Below, in pieces: positions 38,454 to 47,630 of a stretch of 64,000 nt of DNA (position 1 is the first letter of the stretch; every line of letters starts with the position of its first letter). A program made the position numbers and the translations under genes. Source of the stretch: an uncultured Winogradskyella sp. (lineage in GTDB: Bacteria > Bacteroidota > Bacteroidia > Flavobacteriales > Flavobacteriaceae); assembly GCF_947495255.1 (NCBI RefSeq), contig NZ_CANLYI010000011.1, forward strand, positions 1 to 64,000. Reading direction: 5' to 3'. The notes under the pieces are model-generated. The model did not search any database, was not told where the DNA came from, and saw only the letters and a program-made list of their open reading frames with translations.

Positions 38454-39260
38454 ATGAAAAAAGCGCTTCAAATCTGTAATGGGTTAGCATTGGGTTCTAC
38501 CATATTTATAAACTACCTCTCTAATACAGGCTTCATGAACAATACTACAATTGGTGAAGTGTCTAATAACTATAGATCACTGTTTACTCCTGCAGGTTAT
38601 ACGTTTTCAATTTGGGGAATTATATATCTTTTGTTGTTAGCATTTGCTATTTATCAAGGAAGAAGTTTATTTGTTAAGTCAAAAAATGACGATTTTGTTT
38701 TAAAAACTGGTTGGTGGTTTGTTGCCTCTTGTGTATTTAATTCGCTTTGGGTTTTTGCATGGATTTATGAATATACAGGTCTATCGTGCTTATTTATCTT
38801 TTTATTATTATTCTCCATATTAAAAATTGTCATTAATAACCGAATGGAACTCGATGATAAACCATTTCCCATCATTGTGTTTATTTGGTGGCCGTTTGTA
38901 ATTTATTCAGGTTGGGTTACTGTAGCTACTATAGCAAATGTTTCGACATATTTAACTAAAATAGGTTGGGACGGATTTGGATTATCCGAAACCATTTGGA
39001 CCATCATTTTAATTACAATAGCATTACTTATTAATCAATATATGATTTGGAAACGTAATATGCGCGAATTTGCAATTGTTGGTGCTTGGGCATTAATTGG
39101 TATTGGAATAGCAAATAAAATTGAGAATAATACAATAGCATTTGTTGCATTTTTAGCTGCTGCTGTTTTATTAATCAATGCTTCAATCCATAGTTATAGA
39201 AATAGAGCGACTAACCCTTTTGTGAAATTCCAAGAATGGAAAGGTTCAAGAATTTCATAA
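38454..39260 (+). CDS. TspO/MBR-like Trp-rich membrane protein
   Basis: 268 residues, about seven hydrophobic helices, longer than classical five-helix TspO (~160). TspO-like features: TPAGYTFSIWGIIYLLL early on, GWWFVASCVFNSLWVFAWIYEY, and many Trp. TspO proteins bind porphyrins; the longer flavobacterial form is uncharacterised. Single gene. Confidence 0.8.
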   Translation: MKKALQICNGLALGSTIFINYLSNTGFMNNTTIGEVSNNYRSLFTPAGYTFSIWGIIYLLLLAFAIYQGRSLFVKSKNDDFVLKTGWWFVASCVFNSLWVFAWIYEYTGLSCLFIFLLLFSILKIVINNRMELDDKPFPIIVFIWWPFVIYSGWVTVATIANVSTYLTKIGWDGFGLSETIWTIILITIALLINQYMIWKRNMREFAIVGAWALIGIGIANKIENNTIAFVAFLAAAVLLINASIHSYRNRATNPFVKFQEWKGSRIS

Positions 39261-39362
39261 TAAGGAGGCAATAAGTTAATCCAACAAAAAAATAGACGTA
39301 ACTTCGCGCCAAATTAAAGGAGTGACCTAAATAAAATAGAGTTTGCTTCATAAACACTATAT

Positions 39363-40655
39363 ATGTCATTTAAATCACTAGGCCTATCTGAGCCAATATT
39401 AAAAGCAATCAGTAAAAAAGGATACGAAACACCTTCACCTATACAAGCCAAAGCTATACCTCCTGTTTTAGAAGGGAAAGATGTTTTAGCCTCTGCGCAA
39501 ACTGGAACAGGCAAAACTGCAGGTTTTACATTACCATTACTTCATCTTTTATCTGAAAATCCTAAAGAGAAGTATAGACCAATAAGAGCTTTAATTTTAA
39601 CACCAACACGTGAGTTGGCTGCGCAAGTTTATGCAAACGTTAAAGAATATAGCGAATTTTTAAATATTAGAGGTGCTGTTATTTTTGGAGGTGTAAACCA
39701 GAAGCCACAAGCGGCAACCATTAGACAAGGTGTTGATGTTTTGGTGGCTACTCCAGGACGGTTAATAGATTTAGAAAGTCAAGGTTTATTATCATTAAAA
39801 CGTGTTGAAATATTTGTTTTAGATGAAGCTGACCGTATGTTAGATATGGGTTTTTTACGTGATATAGAACGCGTTATGAAATTAATGCCAAGTAAACGTC
39901 AGAACTTAATGTTTTCAGCAACGTTTTCTAAAGACATTAAGAAACTAGCGTATTCTATTCTTAATAATCCGGTACAAGTAGAAGCGACTCCAGAGAATAC
40001 AGCTGTTGAAGTTATTGACCAGAAAGTTTATAGAGTTGCTAAAGGCAAAAAAACTGACTTAATTATAAAGTTAATATCAGATGGAAATTGGAAACAAGTT
40101 TTAGTATTTACAAGGACTAAACATGGAGCCAACAAACTCTGTAAAAAAATGATTAGCTCAGGTATTACAGCTGCAGCAATTCATGGAAATAAAAGTCAAG
40201 GTGCAAGAACCAAAGCTTTAGCTGGCTTTAAAAATGGTTCTGTTAGAGTATTAGTAGCAACAGATATTGCAGCTAGAGGATTGGATATTCCGTTATTACC
40301 TCACGTTATAAATTTTGAACTACCTAATATTTCTGAAGATTACGTTCATAGAATAGGTAGAACAGGTAGAGCAGGAGCCAGTGGTGAAGCCATTTCATTA
40401 GTAAGTGCTGATGAGACAACTTATTTAAGAGATATTGAGAAGTTGATTAACATGAAAATTGACGTGACTATTGTTGAAGGTTTCGAGCCAGATCCAAATG
40501 CATCAACAGAGCCAATAAAACCTGGTCAGAACAGAAATCAAAATAGAGGTCGAAGTAATAATAGAAATTCTAGCAGTAGAAATTCTGGAAATAATAAAAG
40601 TTCTAATAAAAGTAATAGCCGCAACCGTAGTAGAAATAACGATAGCAGACGTTAA
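39363..40655 (+). CDS. DEAD-box ATP-dependent RNA helicase (RhlE-like)
   Basis: 430 residues. Helicase motifs in order: Q motif TPSPIQ (about 24), I AQTGTGKT (about 44-51), Ia [52 protein letters not shown]. The tail (about 385-430) is Asn/Arg/Ser-rich and disordered, as in RhlE-type helicases, probably aiding RNA binding. Role in RNA remodelling or ribosome assembly is inferred from family. Confidence 0.93.
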   Translation: MSFKSLGLSEPILKAISKKGYETPSPIQAKAIPPVLEGKDVLASAQTGTGKTAGFTLPLLHLLSENPKEKYRPIRALILTPTRELAAQVYANVKEYSEFLNIRGAVIFGGVNQKPQAATIRQGVDVLVATPGRLIDLESQGLLSLKRVEIFVLDEADRMLDMGFLRDIERVMKLMPSKRQNLMFSATFSKDIKKLAYSILNNPVQVEATPENTAVEVIDQKVYRVAKGKKTDLIIKLISDGNWKQVLVFTRTKHGANKLCKKMISSGITAAAIHGNKSQGARTKALAGFKNGSVRVLVATDIAARGLDIPLLPHVINFELPNISEDYVHRIGRTGRAGASGEAISLVSADETTYLRDIEKLINMKIDVTIVEGFEPDPNASTEPIKPGQNRNQNRGRSNNRNSSSRNSGNNKSSNKSNSRNRSRNNDSRR

Positions 40656-40702
40656 TTGATTTCTATTGTGTACAGTAGAATACTTTTTTAAGCACCAATT
40701 TT

Positions 40703-40918
40703 ATGACGACAGTTTTAAAACAAAAGATTCTTGAGGTTTGCGATAAAAAAATTGCTCAGAAAGGGACTAATGTTGGGATTTCATTTTACGCATTTTTTAA
40801 AAATAAAAATGATAATCCAGAATTGTTAATGGAAGCCGCAACTTGGTGGATAAAAACACATCAATTAGATCATTTTGAAAAAGCGGTTAAAATTAAAGCA
40901 TTAGTTAATAGTTTGTAA
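40703..40918 (+). CDS. Small conserved-looking protein, unknown
   Basis: 71 residues, no signal or TM segment: helical, mixed charge (TVLKQKILEVCDKKIAQKG...AATWWIKTHQLDHFEKA). It ends 1 bp before the VF530 gene, so they are surely co-transcribed. I do not recognise the family; partner-like spacing suggests a role with the VF530 protein. Confidence 0.7.
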   Translation: MTTVLKQKILEVCDKKIAQKGTNVGISFYAFFKNKNDNPELLMEAATWWIKTHQLDHFEKAVKIKALVNSL

Positions 40919-40919
40919 T

Positions 40920-41153
40920 ATGTCTACGCAACCTAATAATCCATTACATGGTGTAAAATTAGCACAAATTATCACAGATTTGGAAGCGCATTATGGCTGG
41001 GAGTATATGGGTTACCAAATTAATATTCGTTGTTTTACAGATAATCCTTCGGTAAAATCGAGCTTAAAGTTCTTAAGACGTACACCTTGGGCAAGAACAA
41101 AAGTTGAGCGTATGTATTTAGAGTATTTAAAAAAGAATCAAAAGGTGAAATAG
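40920..41153 (+). CDS. VF530-family (DUF2132) DNA-binding protein
   Basis: 77 residues. It matches the VF530 family closely: NPLHGVKLAQIITDLEAHYGWEYMG, INIRCFTDNPSVKSSLKFLRRTPWARTKVE. Members are small basic proteins with a helical fold shown to bind DNA; physiological role unknown. Coupled to the 71-residue gene. Confidence 0.92.
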   Translation: MSTQPNNPLHGVKLAQIITDLEAHYGWEYMGYQINIRCFTDNPSVKSSLKFLRRTPWARTKVERMYLEYLKKNQKVK

Positions 41154-41172
41154 GTATTTAAGCTTTTTAAAC

Positions 41173-42063
41173 TTACATTTTTGGTAAATGTTTGTTTTTC
41201 TTCTTATCAATATAATGACGTAAAACTCCACCTTTTACATTGTTAACATCAAATTCAACAATAAAAGCATTTTCGTCAATCTCCTCTATAATACGATGCA
41301 TTTTTTTTATGTCAATACGATTAATAATGGTGTGAATAATATCAAAATCTTGCTGTGAGCCTTTGCTTCCAAATCCTTTAGAACCTTTGTAAGTTGTTAA
41401 GCCTACACCCAAATTAGTCATTATAGCATGTTTTATTTTGGCATAATCATTAGATACAATAGTTACACCAATAAAATCTTCAAAACCTTCAATGGTCAAA
41501 TCTGTAACTTTTGCTGTTACTATATAGGTAAGAATAGAGTAGAGGGCAACTTCAATAGAAACAACCATGGCTGTAATACTAAATAATACAATATTAAACA
41601 TCAGTATTACTCTTCCTATACTAAGCCCAAATTTGTCATTGAGATAGATACCTAATATTTCTGAGCCGTCTAGTACAGAACCATTTCTAATGGCAATACC
41701 AATTCCGCCTCCTAAACATAAACCTCCAAAAATAGAAATAAGGAGTTTGTCTTCAGTGATAATACCATAATCTCCAAAATGAATTAATAAGGCAAAACTG
41801 ATAATACTCAGAATTGATTTTATTACAATTCTAATTGAAACTGTATAATATCCCAAAACTAAAAATGGTAAGCTAAAAATGACTAGTAATAATGAAATAT
41901 CAATACCAATAACTCTATTAACCAAGAGTGCAATGCCTGTAACGCCTCCATCCATAAATCCGTTTGGCAATAAAAATGCTTTTAAACCAACGCTAGCAAG
42001 GATAATACCAATTGCAATTTGTACGTATTCGGTGAGATAATTGTAAGTTTTAGAGTGTTTCAA
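41173..42063 (-). CDS. YitT-family membrane protein
   Basis: 296 residues. Five to six TM helices (about 10-195: GLKAFLLPNGFMDGGVTGIALL is the family signature), then a C-terminal DUF2179 domain (about 215-285: DFDIIHTIINRIDIKKMHRIIEEIDENAFIV). Proposed transporters or regulators, no confirmed substrate. It reads towards the VF530 gene, 19 bp away. Confidence 0.9.
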   Translation of the reverse strand: MKHSKTYNYLTEYVQIAIGIILASVGLKAFLLPNGFMDGGVTGIALLVNRVIGIDISLLLVIFSLPFLVLGYYTVSIRIVIKSILSIISFALLIHFGDYGIITEDKLLISIFGGLCLGGGIGIAIRNGSVLDGSEILGIYLNDKFGLSIGRVILMFNIVLFSITAMVVSIEVALYSILTYIVTAKVTDLTIEGFEDFIGVTIVSNDYAKIKHAIMTNLGVGLTTYKGSKGFGSKGSQQDFDIIHTIINRIDIKKMHRIIEEIDENAFIVEFDVNNVKGGVLRHYIDKKKNKHLPKM

Positions 42064-42130
42064 AGGTTACTTTTTTATTAGGTTATTACATGATAAATTA
42101 ATGAAAAGGTTAATATTAATTCTAAAGTAA

Positions 42131-42163
42131 AAAAAATCCTCTATAGTAATAGAGGTTTTTTTT
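42131..42163 (-). terminator. Hairpin terminator of the EF-hand gene
   Basis: CCTCTAT (42138-42144) / ATAGAGG (42149-42155) with T8 on one side and A6 on the other, so active in both directions. It closes the EF-hand gene (stop at 42197) before the YitT gene. Confidence 0.8.
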
Positions 42164-42196
42164 GAATTTTAATTAAGAGCTATTGAACTCAAATAA

Positions 42197-42541
42197 TTAA
42201 TCCTTTTTTATATCGGCTTCCGTATTTTTTGTTTTTTTCTTTTTCATAGTTTTTTTTCTGCTTTCATAAGCATAGGTAAACTCATCTAAATTAACAGAGC
42301 CATTTTTATCTTTGTCCATTTTTAAAAAACGTTTTTCAATTTGCTCTTCTTTAGATGCATCATTCATTCGCACGGCTTTAAACTCATCTAATGTTATTGC
42401 TTCGTCAAAATTAGCATCAAATTTTTTGAAAGCTTTTAATGCTTTCTCATTTTTAACTTCAACTCTTTCTTGTGCACTTGCAAAAGAGAAAGATGCGATT
42501 GCTAATAATATTAAACCAGTTTTTATTGTTTTTGTCATCAT
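42197..42541 (-). CDS. Exported EF-hand calcium-binding protein
   Basis: 114 residues. Signal peptide to about 23 (FASAQ). Two EF-hand loops: DANFDEAITLDE (about 43-54, a good loop) and DKDKNGSVNLDE (about 77-88, canonical). The tail is very Lys-rich (RKKTMKKKKTKN). Probably periplasmic calcium binder; no partner known. Confidence 0.85.
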   Translation of the reverse strand: MMTKTIKTGLILLAIASFSFASAQERVEVKNEKALKAFKKFDANFDEAITLDEFKAVRMNDASKEEQIEKRFLKMDKDKNGSVNLDEFTYAYESRKKTMKKKKTKNTEADIKKD

Positions 42542-42624
42542 TGTATTAAAATTTTAACATTGTTTTTTAATAAGACTAATATAAGCGAAAAAGGTTTAAT
42601 ATCGATATATTTTTAAGACGTATG

Positions 42625-43077
42625 TTAGTTTAATTGACGCAAGCCTTCATATACAATTATGCCGACAGCATTAGCTAAATTTAAACTTCTTATAGATTCA
42701 TTATAAAGTGGGATTTTAAAAAGATCAGAATTGTGCTTTTCTATTATTGTTTTAGGTAAACCAACAGATTCTTTACCAAATACTAGAAACATGTTTTCAA
42801 CGAAGTTAATATCCCAATGGTTCTTTGTACCATGACTTGATAGAAATACCATTTTTGTATCACGGTTCTTTTCAAAAAAATCATCAATATTTTCATAATA
42901 GATAACATTTAAATGTTGCCAGTAATCTAATCCTGCGCGTTTCAGACGCTTGTCATCGATTTCAAACCCAAATGGTTTTACTAAATGTAAAGTAGAACCA
43001 GATGCTAATGCTAGGCGACCAATGTTACCGGTATTGTTTGGAATTTCGGGTTCTATGAGTACAATATTTAGTGACAT
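42625..43077 (-). CDS. trmL: tRNA (cytidine/uridine-2'-O)-methyltransferase TrmL
   Basis: 150 residues, the minimal SPOUT methyltransferase. EPEIPNNTGNIGRLALA, LVKPFGFEIDDKRLKRAGLDYW, FGKESVGLP and IRSLNLANAVGIIVYEGLRQ form the SAM-binding knot. TrmL methylates the wobble base of tRNA-Leu isoacceptors. Length and motifs are normal. Confidence 0.94.
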   Translation of the reverse strand: MSLNIVLIEPEIPNNTGNIGRLALASGSTLHLVKPFGFEIDDKRLKRAGLDYWQHLNVIYYENIDDFFEKNRDTKMVFLSSHGTKNHWDINFVENMFLVFGKESVGLPKTIIEKHNSDLFKIPLYNESIRSLNLANAVGIIVYEGLRQLN

Positions 43078-43096
43078 TGTTGTAATAATTTGAGTA

Positions 43097-43132
43097 TGAA
43101 AAATGCCTATTCATTAAATTAGAATAGGCATT
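43097..43132 (-). terminator. Terminator of the DUF805 gene
   Basis: 11-bp perfect stem AATGCCTATTC (43102-43112) / GAATAGGCATT (43122-43132); on the minus strand a short T run follows. It lies 33 bp past the DUF805 stop. Confidence 0.75.
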
Positions 43133-43164
43133 AAATATAAGATTTATAACTGTGAGTTTAATAC

Positions 43165-43551
43165 TTAAACTGTAACATTAGTTTTAGTTTCTTTTGGGTC
43201 AGGTCCATACATATTTTGTCCTCTGTCTCCTTCTGTTGCAAATAATACAATTAGCCAAATACCTCCAATTAGGGGAATTAAAGCTATTAAGTAAAACCAT
43301 CCGCTTTTACCAACATCATGTAAACGTCTTACAGCAACTGCTATACTAGGTATAATTATACCTAAAATGTAAATCATATAAAGGCCCATAAATGCAGGAG
43401 TATCGGTCATTTGTCCTAATAATCCTGCTACAAAAGCAATACCAAATGCAAATATTAGATTAAATAATACAAACATCCAATACTCTTGTCGTCTTGCTCT
43501 ACCTGAAAAATTTGCGTAATTATCTCTTACGACTTTTAAATACCATTCCAT
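43165..43551 (-). CDS. DUF805 membrane protein
   Basis: 128 residues from the ATG at 43551 (MEWYLKVVRDNYANFSGRARRQEYW, the usual family start); an upstream in-frame TTG gives an unlikely extension. Three to four TM helices with RRLHDVGKSGWFYLIALIPLIG, the DUF805 signature. Inner-membrane protein of unknown function. Confidence 0.9.
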   Translation of the reverse strand: MEWYLKVVRDNYANFSGRARRQEYWMFVLFNLIFAFGIAFVAGLLGQMTDTPAFMGLYMIYILGIIIPSIAVAVRRLHDVGKSGWFYLIALIPLIGGIWLIVLFATEGDRGQNMYGPDPKETKTNVTV

Positions 43552-43643
43552 AAAATTTGGTTTTAGTTGATTAAGGTTAATAGCCACCAAATATAAACTT
43601 TAATTTAAAATTGTGGTTAAGACGTCTGAAAATGTGAATCTCC

Positions 43644-43863
43644 TTATTTGATATTTATAAATTTTAAAACAATTAAACGAAGCAATAATACAAAAGGAAA
43701 CCCGTGAAAAACAACATCAAACCAGTCTTTAAATGTCATGCCGTTTGCACCACCTGCAATCCATCTTATTTTGCCTAAAATGTGTGGTTCAGGAAAAAAA
43801 TGGTGCTAAACCTAAAGTTAGGCATAGCAGAACTATAAGTTTCCAGTCATTTAAAAGCTTCAT
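43644..43863 (-). pseudogene. Frameshifted small membrane-protein gene behind trpA
   Basis: From the ATG at 43863, one base after the trpA stop, the frame reads MKLLNDWKLIVLLCLTLGLA then hits TGA after PFFS. Removing one T from the 7-T run (43794-43800) restores an open frame of 72 codons: PFFPEPHILGKIRWIAGG, then TFKDWFDVVFHGFPFVLLL and LKFINIK-stop. Two hydrophobic segments flank the PEPH turn. The restored protein looks coherent and I recall similar small flavobacterial membrane proteins. Either a real pseudogene, a slippery-run error, or frameshifting. Confidence 0.7.
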
Positions 43864-43864
43864 G

Positions 43865-44626
43865 TTATAAAATGTTTTTTACAAATTCATCAATTGAGTC
43901 AACTCCAGTGTTGGTTAAGTGTTTTACAAAAGCACTGCCAATAATAGCGCCTTTAGCATGCTTGGTAGCTTGTGTAAATGTTTCGTTATTTGAAATTCCA
44001 AATCCTACAACTTGCGGATTGTCTAAATTCATATTAGCAATGCGTTCAAAATAGTCTGTTTGAACATCTCCAAATCCAGACTGACTTCCTGTTACACTTG
44101 CAGAACTTACCATATAAATGAATCCGTTTGAAACAGAATCTATATATCTAATACGTTCGTCTGAAGTTTGAGGTGTAATTAAAAATACATTGATTAAGCC
44201 GTATTTTTCAAATATGGATTGGTAATTATCATGATAAACATCTACTGGTAAATCCGGAATAATAAGTCCATCGATACCGACTTCTTGACATTTTTTGCAA
44301 AACTCCTCTACACCATATTGTAACATAGGATTAAAATACCCCATAATTATCAATGGAATAGAAACCGTTTTACGCACGTCTTTTAATTGTTCAAAAAGGC
44401 GTTCGCTTGTCATGCCATTATGCAATGCTTTTGTAGAACTTGCTTGTATAGTTGGACCATCAGCTAAAGGGTCACTAAATGGTAATCCTATTTCTATCAT
44501 ATCTACACCACTTTTTTCAAGATTTTGAATTACAGTGACTGTGTCATTAATATTAGGGTATCCAGCTGTGAAATATATAGATAATAGCTTTTTGTCTTCT
44601 TGTAGTTTTTGGTTTATTCTGTTCAT
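43865..44626 (-). CDS. trpA: Tryptophan synthase alpha subunit
   Basis: 253 residues, TIM barrel that splits indole-3-glycerol phosphate into indole and G3P. Catalytic Glu and Asp sit in EIGLPFSDPLADGPTIQ (about 42-58). Phosphate-binding GFGISN and GSAFV are present. It starts 1 bp after the trpB stop and is the last intact gene of the operon. Confidence 0.97.
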   Translation of the reverse strand: MNRINQKLQEDKKLLSIYFTAGYPNINDTVTVIQNLEKSGVDMIEIGLPFSDPLADGPTIQASSTKALHNGMTSERLFEQLKDVRKTVSIPLIIMGYFNPMLQYGVEEFCKKCQEVGIDGLIIPDLPVDVYHDNYQSIFEKYGLINVFLITPQTSDERIRYIDSVSNGFIYMVSSASVTGSQSGFGDVQTDYFERIANMNLDNPQVVGFGISNNETFTQATKHAKGAIIGSAFVKHLTNTGVDSIDEFVKNIL

Positions 44627-44627
44627 T

Positions 44628-45809
44628 TTATAATTTAAAATAATCGATATAATTCTGTAAATCTTTGTCGCCTCGTCCGGATAAATTTAGAACAACGATA
44701 TCATCTGGTTTGAATGTCTTATGCTCAAATACAGCTAAGGCATGTGAGCTTTCTATTGCAGGAATAATACCTTCTAATTTACATAAATCTAAACCCGCTT
44801 TCATAGCATCGTCATCCGTAATGGCAATAAATTCTGCACGACCAGTTTTATATAAATTAGCATGCATTGGGCCAACACCAGGATAATCTAAACCTGCCGA
44901 TATTGAATACGGTTCTGTAATTTGTCCGTCGTTGGTTTGCATTAATAAGGTTTTACTGCCATGAATAATTCCTTCTTTTCCTAAAACGGAAGTCGCTGCG
45001 CTTTCTCCAGAATCAACACCTAATCCAGCAGCTTCTACTGCAATTATATTAACTGCTTCATTATCTAAATAATGATAATAAGTGCCTGCAGCATTACTGC
45101 CTCCACCTACACAAGCCACCAAATAAGTTGGGTCTTCTGTACCTTCTTTTTCTAAAAGTTGACTTTTTATTTCTTCTGAAACTACAGCCTGAAATTTAGC
45201 TACCATATCAGGATAAGGATGAGGACCAACCACACTACCAATAATGTAATGCGTGTCTACAGGATTATTAATCCAATCGCGAATAGCTTCATTAGTAGCA
45301 TCTTTTAAAGTTCTACTGCCTGACAAAGCAGGAATCACTGTTGCTCCTAACATTTTCATTCTAGCAACATTTGGTGCTTGTCTTGCAATGTCAATTTCAC
45401 CCATGTAAACGATGCATTCAATTCCCATTAACGCACAAACAGTAGCTGTTGCAACTCCATGTTGTCCTGCTCCTGTTTCGGCAATAATCCTATTTTTACC
45501 AAGACGTTTTGCCATAAGGATTTGACCAATTGTATTATTGATTTTGTGTGCTCCTGTATGGTTGAGGTCTTCGCGCTTTAGATAAATTTTTGTGTTGTAT
45601 TTTTCTGAAAGACGTTTGGCAAAATAGAGTGGTGAAGGTCTACCTACATAATCTTTTAATAATGCATTAAACTCTTCTTGAAACGAAGGTTCTGCCATTA
45701 TTTTTAGATAGTTATGACGTAATTCTTCTACGTTTGGATAGAGCATTTCTGGTATGTATGCGCCTCCAAATTCTCCGTAATAGCCTTTTTCGTTAATGTT
45801 ATAACTCAT
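44628..45809 (-). CDS. trpB: Tryptophan synthase beta subunit
   Basis: 393 residues from the ATG at 45809 ([16 protein letters not shown], the usual TrpB start). A TTG-initiated 20-codon extension runs into the intergenic repeat and is repeat-derived, not family sequence. The PLP lysine lies in [17 protein letters not shown] binds the PLP phosphate; [10 protein letters not shown] is conserved. It joins indole and serine to Trp. Confidence 0.97.
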   Translation of the reverse strand: MSYNINEKGYYGEFGGAYIPEMLYPNVEELRHNYLKIMAEPSFQEEFNALLKDYVGRPSPLYFAKRLSEKYNTKIYLKREDLNHTGAHKINNTIGQILMAKRLGKNRIIAETGAGQHGVATATVCALMGIECIVYMGEIDIARQAPNVARMKMLGATVIPALSGSRTLKDATNEAIRDWINNPVDTHYIIGSVVGPHPYPDMVAKFQAVVSEEIKSQLLEKEGTEDPTYLVACVGGGSNAAGTYYHYLDNEAVNIIAVEAAGLGVDSGESAATSVLGKEGIIHGSKTLLMQTNDGQITEPYSISAGLDYPGVGPMHANLYKTGRAEFIAITDDDAMKAGLDLCKLEGIIPAIESSHALAVFEHKTFKPDDIVVLNLSGRGDKDLQNYIDYFKL

Positions 45810-45838
45810 TGTTTTTTGTTTATTGTTTTCTATTCTTT

Positions 45839-46133
45839 GTTCATTTTGTCTTGATACAAAACGAACCAAAAAATCACAATCAAAATTAGGAAATTGCTAA
45901 AGCAACATTCTCTTTCAGAACTTCGTGCTTAAGGCTTCGCCTCGCATCTTCGTTCTTTCGTTCATTATTTCTGAATTTTGATGTTTTCCGACTATGTCGA
46001 AATTTGGGACATTCATATTTACTAAACCTTGTTTTTATCCCAATTTGTTTTTCATTTTTTGCTAACTGCTAACTGCTAACTGCTAACTGCTAACTGCTAA
46101 CTGCTAACTGCTAACTGCTAACTGCTAACTGCT
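45839..46133 (-). repeat. trp intergenic element, copy 1 (trpF-trpB)
   Basis: In transcription order: ten GTTAGCA heptamers, an AT-rich core with TGTCCCAAATTTCGAC, hairpin gamma (45986-46002), hairpin beta (45931-45943), AATTTTGATTGTGATTTTTT, and hairpin alpha (45839-45866). The heptamers begin inside the last codons of trpF. It fills a 308-bp spacer. Shared with copies 2 and 3 at 48668 and 49527. Confidence 0.9.
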
Positions 46134-46135
46134 AA
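46061..46135 (-). repeat. Heptamer tandem array (GTTAGCA), ~10.7 copies
   Basis: Ten exact copies plus a partial. The trpF stop (TAG, 46118-46120) and its last codons (LAVSS) are encoded by the array. Period 7 means each copy shifts the reading frame. Confidence 0.95.
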
Positions 46136-46741
46136 TTTGTTTTTAAACGTTTCCAATTCATCTATATTTTTTAATCCAGGTTCTATTTCAAATTTACTGT
46201 TCACGTCTAATGCGTAACAATATTTTGAAGCTGAACTTTTTTTGAATTCTTTTATTTTTTCAATAGCATCTATCCCAATTCCTCCACTTAAAAAATAGGG
46301 TTTAGTTGAAGGGTAGTTTTTAAGTACATTCCAATTAAAAGTATAGCCATTTCCTCCTGGCAACTTTCCTTTGGTGTCAAACAGGTAATAATCGCAAACT
46401 GTTTCATAAGGTTGAAGTACATCAAAATTAAATTCATCTTTAATACTGAATACTTTAATCACTTCAACATTGTTTATTTCTCCACAATATTCTGGTGATT
46501 CATTTCCATGAAGTTGAACGGCTTGCAAATTAAATGTCTTAATTGTTTCGTTTACAATTTCTATTGTTTCATCTACAAAAACTCCAACCTTTTTTATTGA
46601 TTTTGGTGTTTCTGGTATTGTTGATTCAAAATATCTCGCAGATTTATCGTAGAAAATAAAGCCCAAATAGTCTGGCTGCAGTTTTGCAACAGCTTCTATA
46701 TTATCTTTATATTTCATTCCGCAGACTTTTAGTTTCATCAT
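46118..46741 (-). CDS. trpF: Phosphoribosylanthranilate isomerase
   Basis: 207 residues, TIM barrel. KVCGMK at the start supplies the catalytic Cys, VQLHGNESPEYC is conserved, the second catalytic Asp is in LFDTKGKLPGGNGYTFNW, and LSGGIG binds phosphate. The last five residues are written by the heptamer array that begins here, so the C-terminal end may vary between strains. Two ATGs at the start (MMK). A hairpin sits directly before it. Confidence 0.95.
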   Translation of the reverse strand: MMKLKVCGMKYKDNIEAVAKLQPDYLGFIFYDKSARYFESTIPETPKSIKKVGVFVDETIEIVNETIKTFNLQAVQLHGNESPEYCGEINNVEVIKVFSIKDEFNFDVLQPYETVCDYYLFDTKGKLPGGNGYTFNWNVLKNYPSTKPYFLSGGIGIDAIEKIKEFKKSSASKYCYALDVNSKFEIEPGLKNIDELETFKNKLAVSS

Positions 46742-46762
46742 ATTCTCGCGAAAGCGGGAATC
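46742..46762 (-). repeat. Start-codon hairpin of trpF
   Basis: On the minus strand ATTCCCGC-TTTC-GCGAGAAT ends right at the trpF ATG: a 7-bp stem (one G-T) with a 4-nt loop. The ATTCCCGCTTTCGCGGGAAT type is a common short flavobacterial repeat, from memory. Confidence 0.75.
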
Positions 46763-46844
46763 TCATCACGCATTCGACTTTTTTAATTATATAATTTTAA
46801 GTTAAGCCCTCTAGTTTTATTGAAATTTTAGAGGTCATTTAAAC

Positions 46845-47630
46845 TTATTTTTTTAATTGAATAATAAACTGCTTAGCACTCTCACCAGGATTTTCTGTTT
46901 TCATAAAGTTTTCACCTATTAAAAATCCTTTGTATCCAAATGGTTGTAATTCTTTAATCGCTTCAATTGAACTGATGCCACTTTCCGATACTTTTACAAA
47001 ATCATTAGGAATAAGTTGACTCAATTGTTTTGAAGTTTCTAAACTGACTTCAAAAGTTTTTAAATTTCTGTTGTTTACACCTAACATATCTAATGAAGGC
47101 ATAATGGATTTTTGTAATTCTTCTTCGTTGTGTACTTCTAATAAAACATCGAGGTTAAAGCTTTTTGCTAATTCGGAAAATCGTTTTATTTCTTCTCTAG
47201 TTAATATGGCTGCAATTAGTAAAATCACATCTGCGCCATAAGCTTTAGCTTCTAAGATTTGATATTCATCTATTATAAATTCTTTTCTTAAAAGCGGTAA
47301 GTTAGAACTTGCTCTTGCTATTAATAAATCGTCAATAGCTCCTCCAAAATATTTTACATCTGTTAAAACAGACATGCCACAGACTCCTGCGTTTTCATAA
47401 CCGCTAGCCACATCTTGAACATTTAAATCTTGATTAATTACGGATTTTGATGGTGAGCGTCTTTTGTGCTCTGCTATAATGCCAGAGGTGCTTACTCTTA
47501 AGTTTTGAGCTAAAGAGTTTGAAGGACGCTCAAATAAAACAGATTGCTCTAATTGACGCACCGGAATTAAAGATTTACGTAAATCAACTTCTTTACGTTT
47601 GTCTATTACTATTTTGTCTAATATGTTCAT
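46845..47630 (-). CDS. trpC: Indole-3-glycerol-phosphate synthase
   Basis: 261 residues, TIM barrel. IAEHKRRSPSK (catalytic Lys), LLRKEFIIDEYQI, GVNNRNLKTFEVSL and SESGI are all present. It closes the indole ring from CdRP. The trpC ATG overlaps the trpD stop by 4 nt (translational coupling). A separate TrpF follows, so the two are not fused as in enteric bacteria. Confidence 0.97.
   Translation of the reverse strand: MNILDKIVIDKRKEVDLRKSLIPVRQLEQSVLFERPSNSLAQNLRVSTSGIIAEHKRRSPSKSVINQDLNVQDVASGYENAGVCGMSVLTDVKYFGGAIDDLLIARASSNLPLLRKEFIIDEYQILEAKAYGADVILLIAAILTREEIKRFSELAKSFNLDVLLEVHNEEELQKSIMPSLDMLGVNNRNLKTFEVSLETSKQLSQLIPNDFVKVSESGISSIEAIKELQPFGYKGFLIGENFMKTENPGESAKQFIIQLKK

Noticed and set aside
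45810..45869. 20-codon N-terminal extension of TrpB
   Set aside because: Starts at TTG within hairpin alpha of the spacer element; not family sequence. The same holds for the 34-codon extension of TrpG (49464-49565).
45880..45893. Internal promoters (TAATTTTG) in trp element copies 1 and 2
   Set aside because: The -7 box fits, but the only TTG upstream is about 14 bp away rather than 19, and copy 3 lacks the box.
46061..46135. CRISPR-like array
   Set aside because: The units are 7 bp with no spacers; it is a simple tandem repeat.
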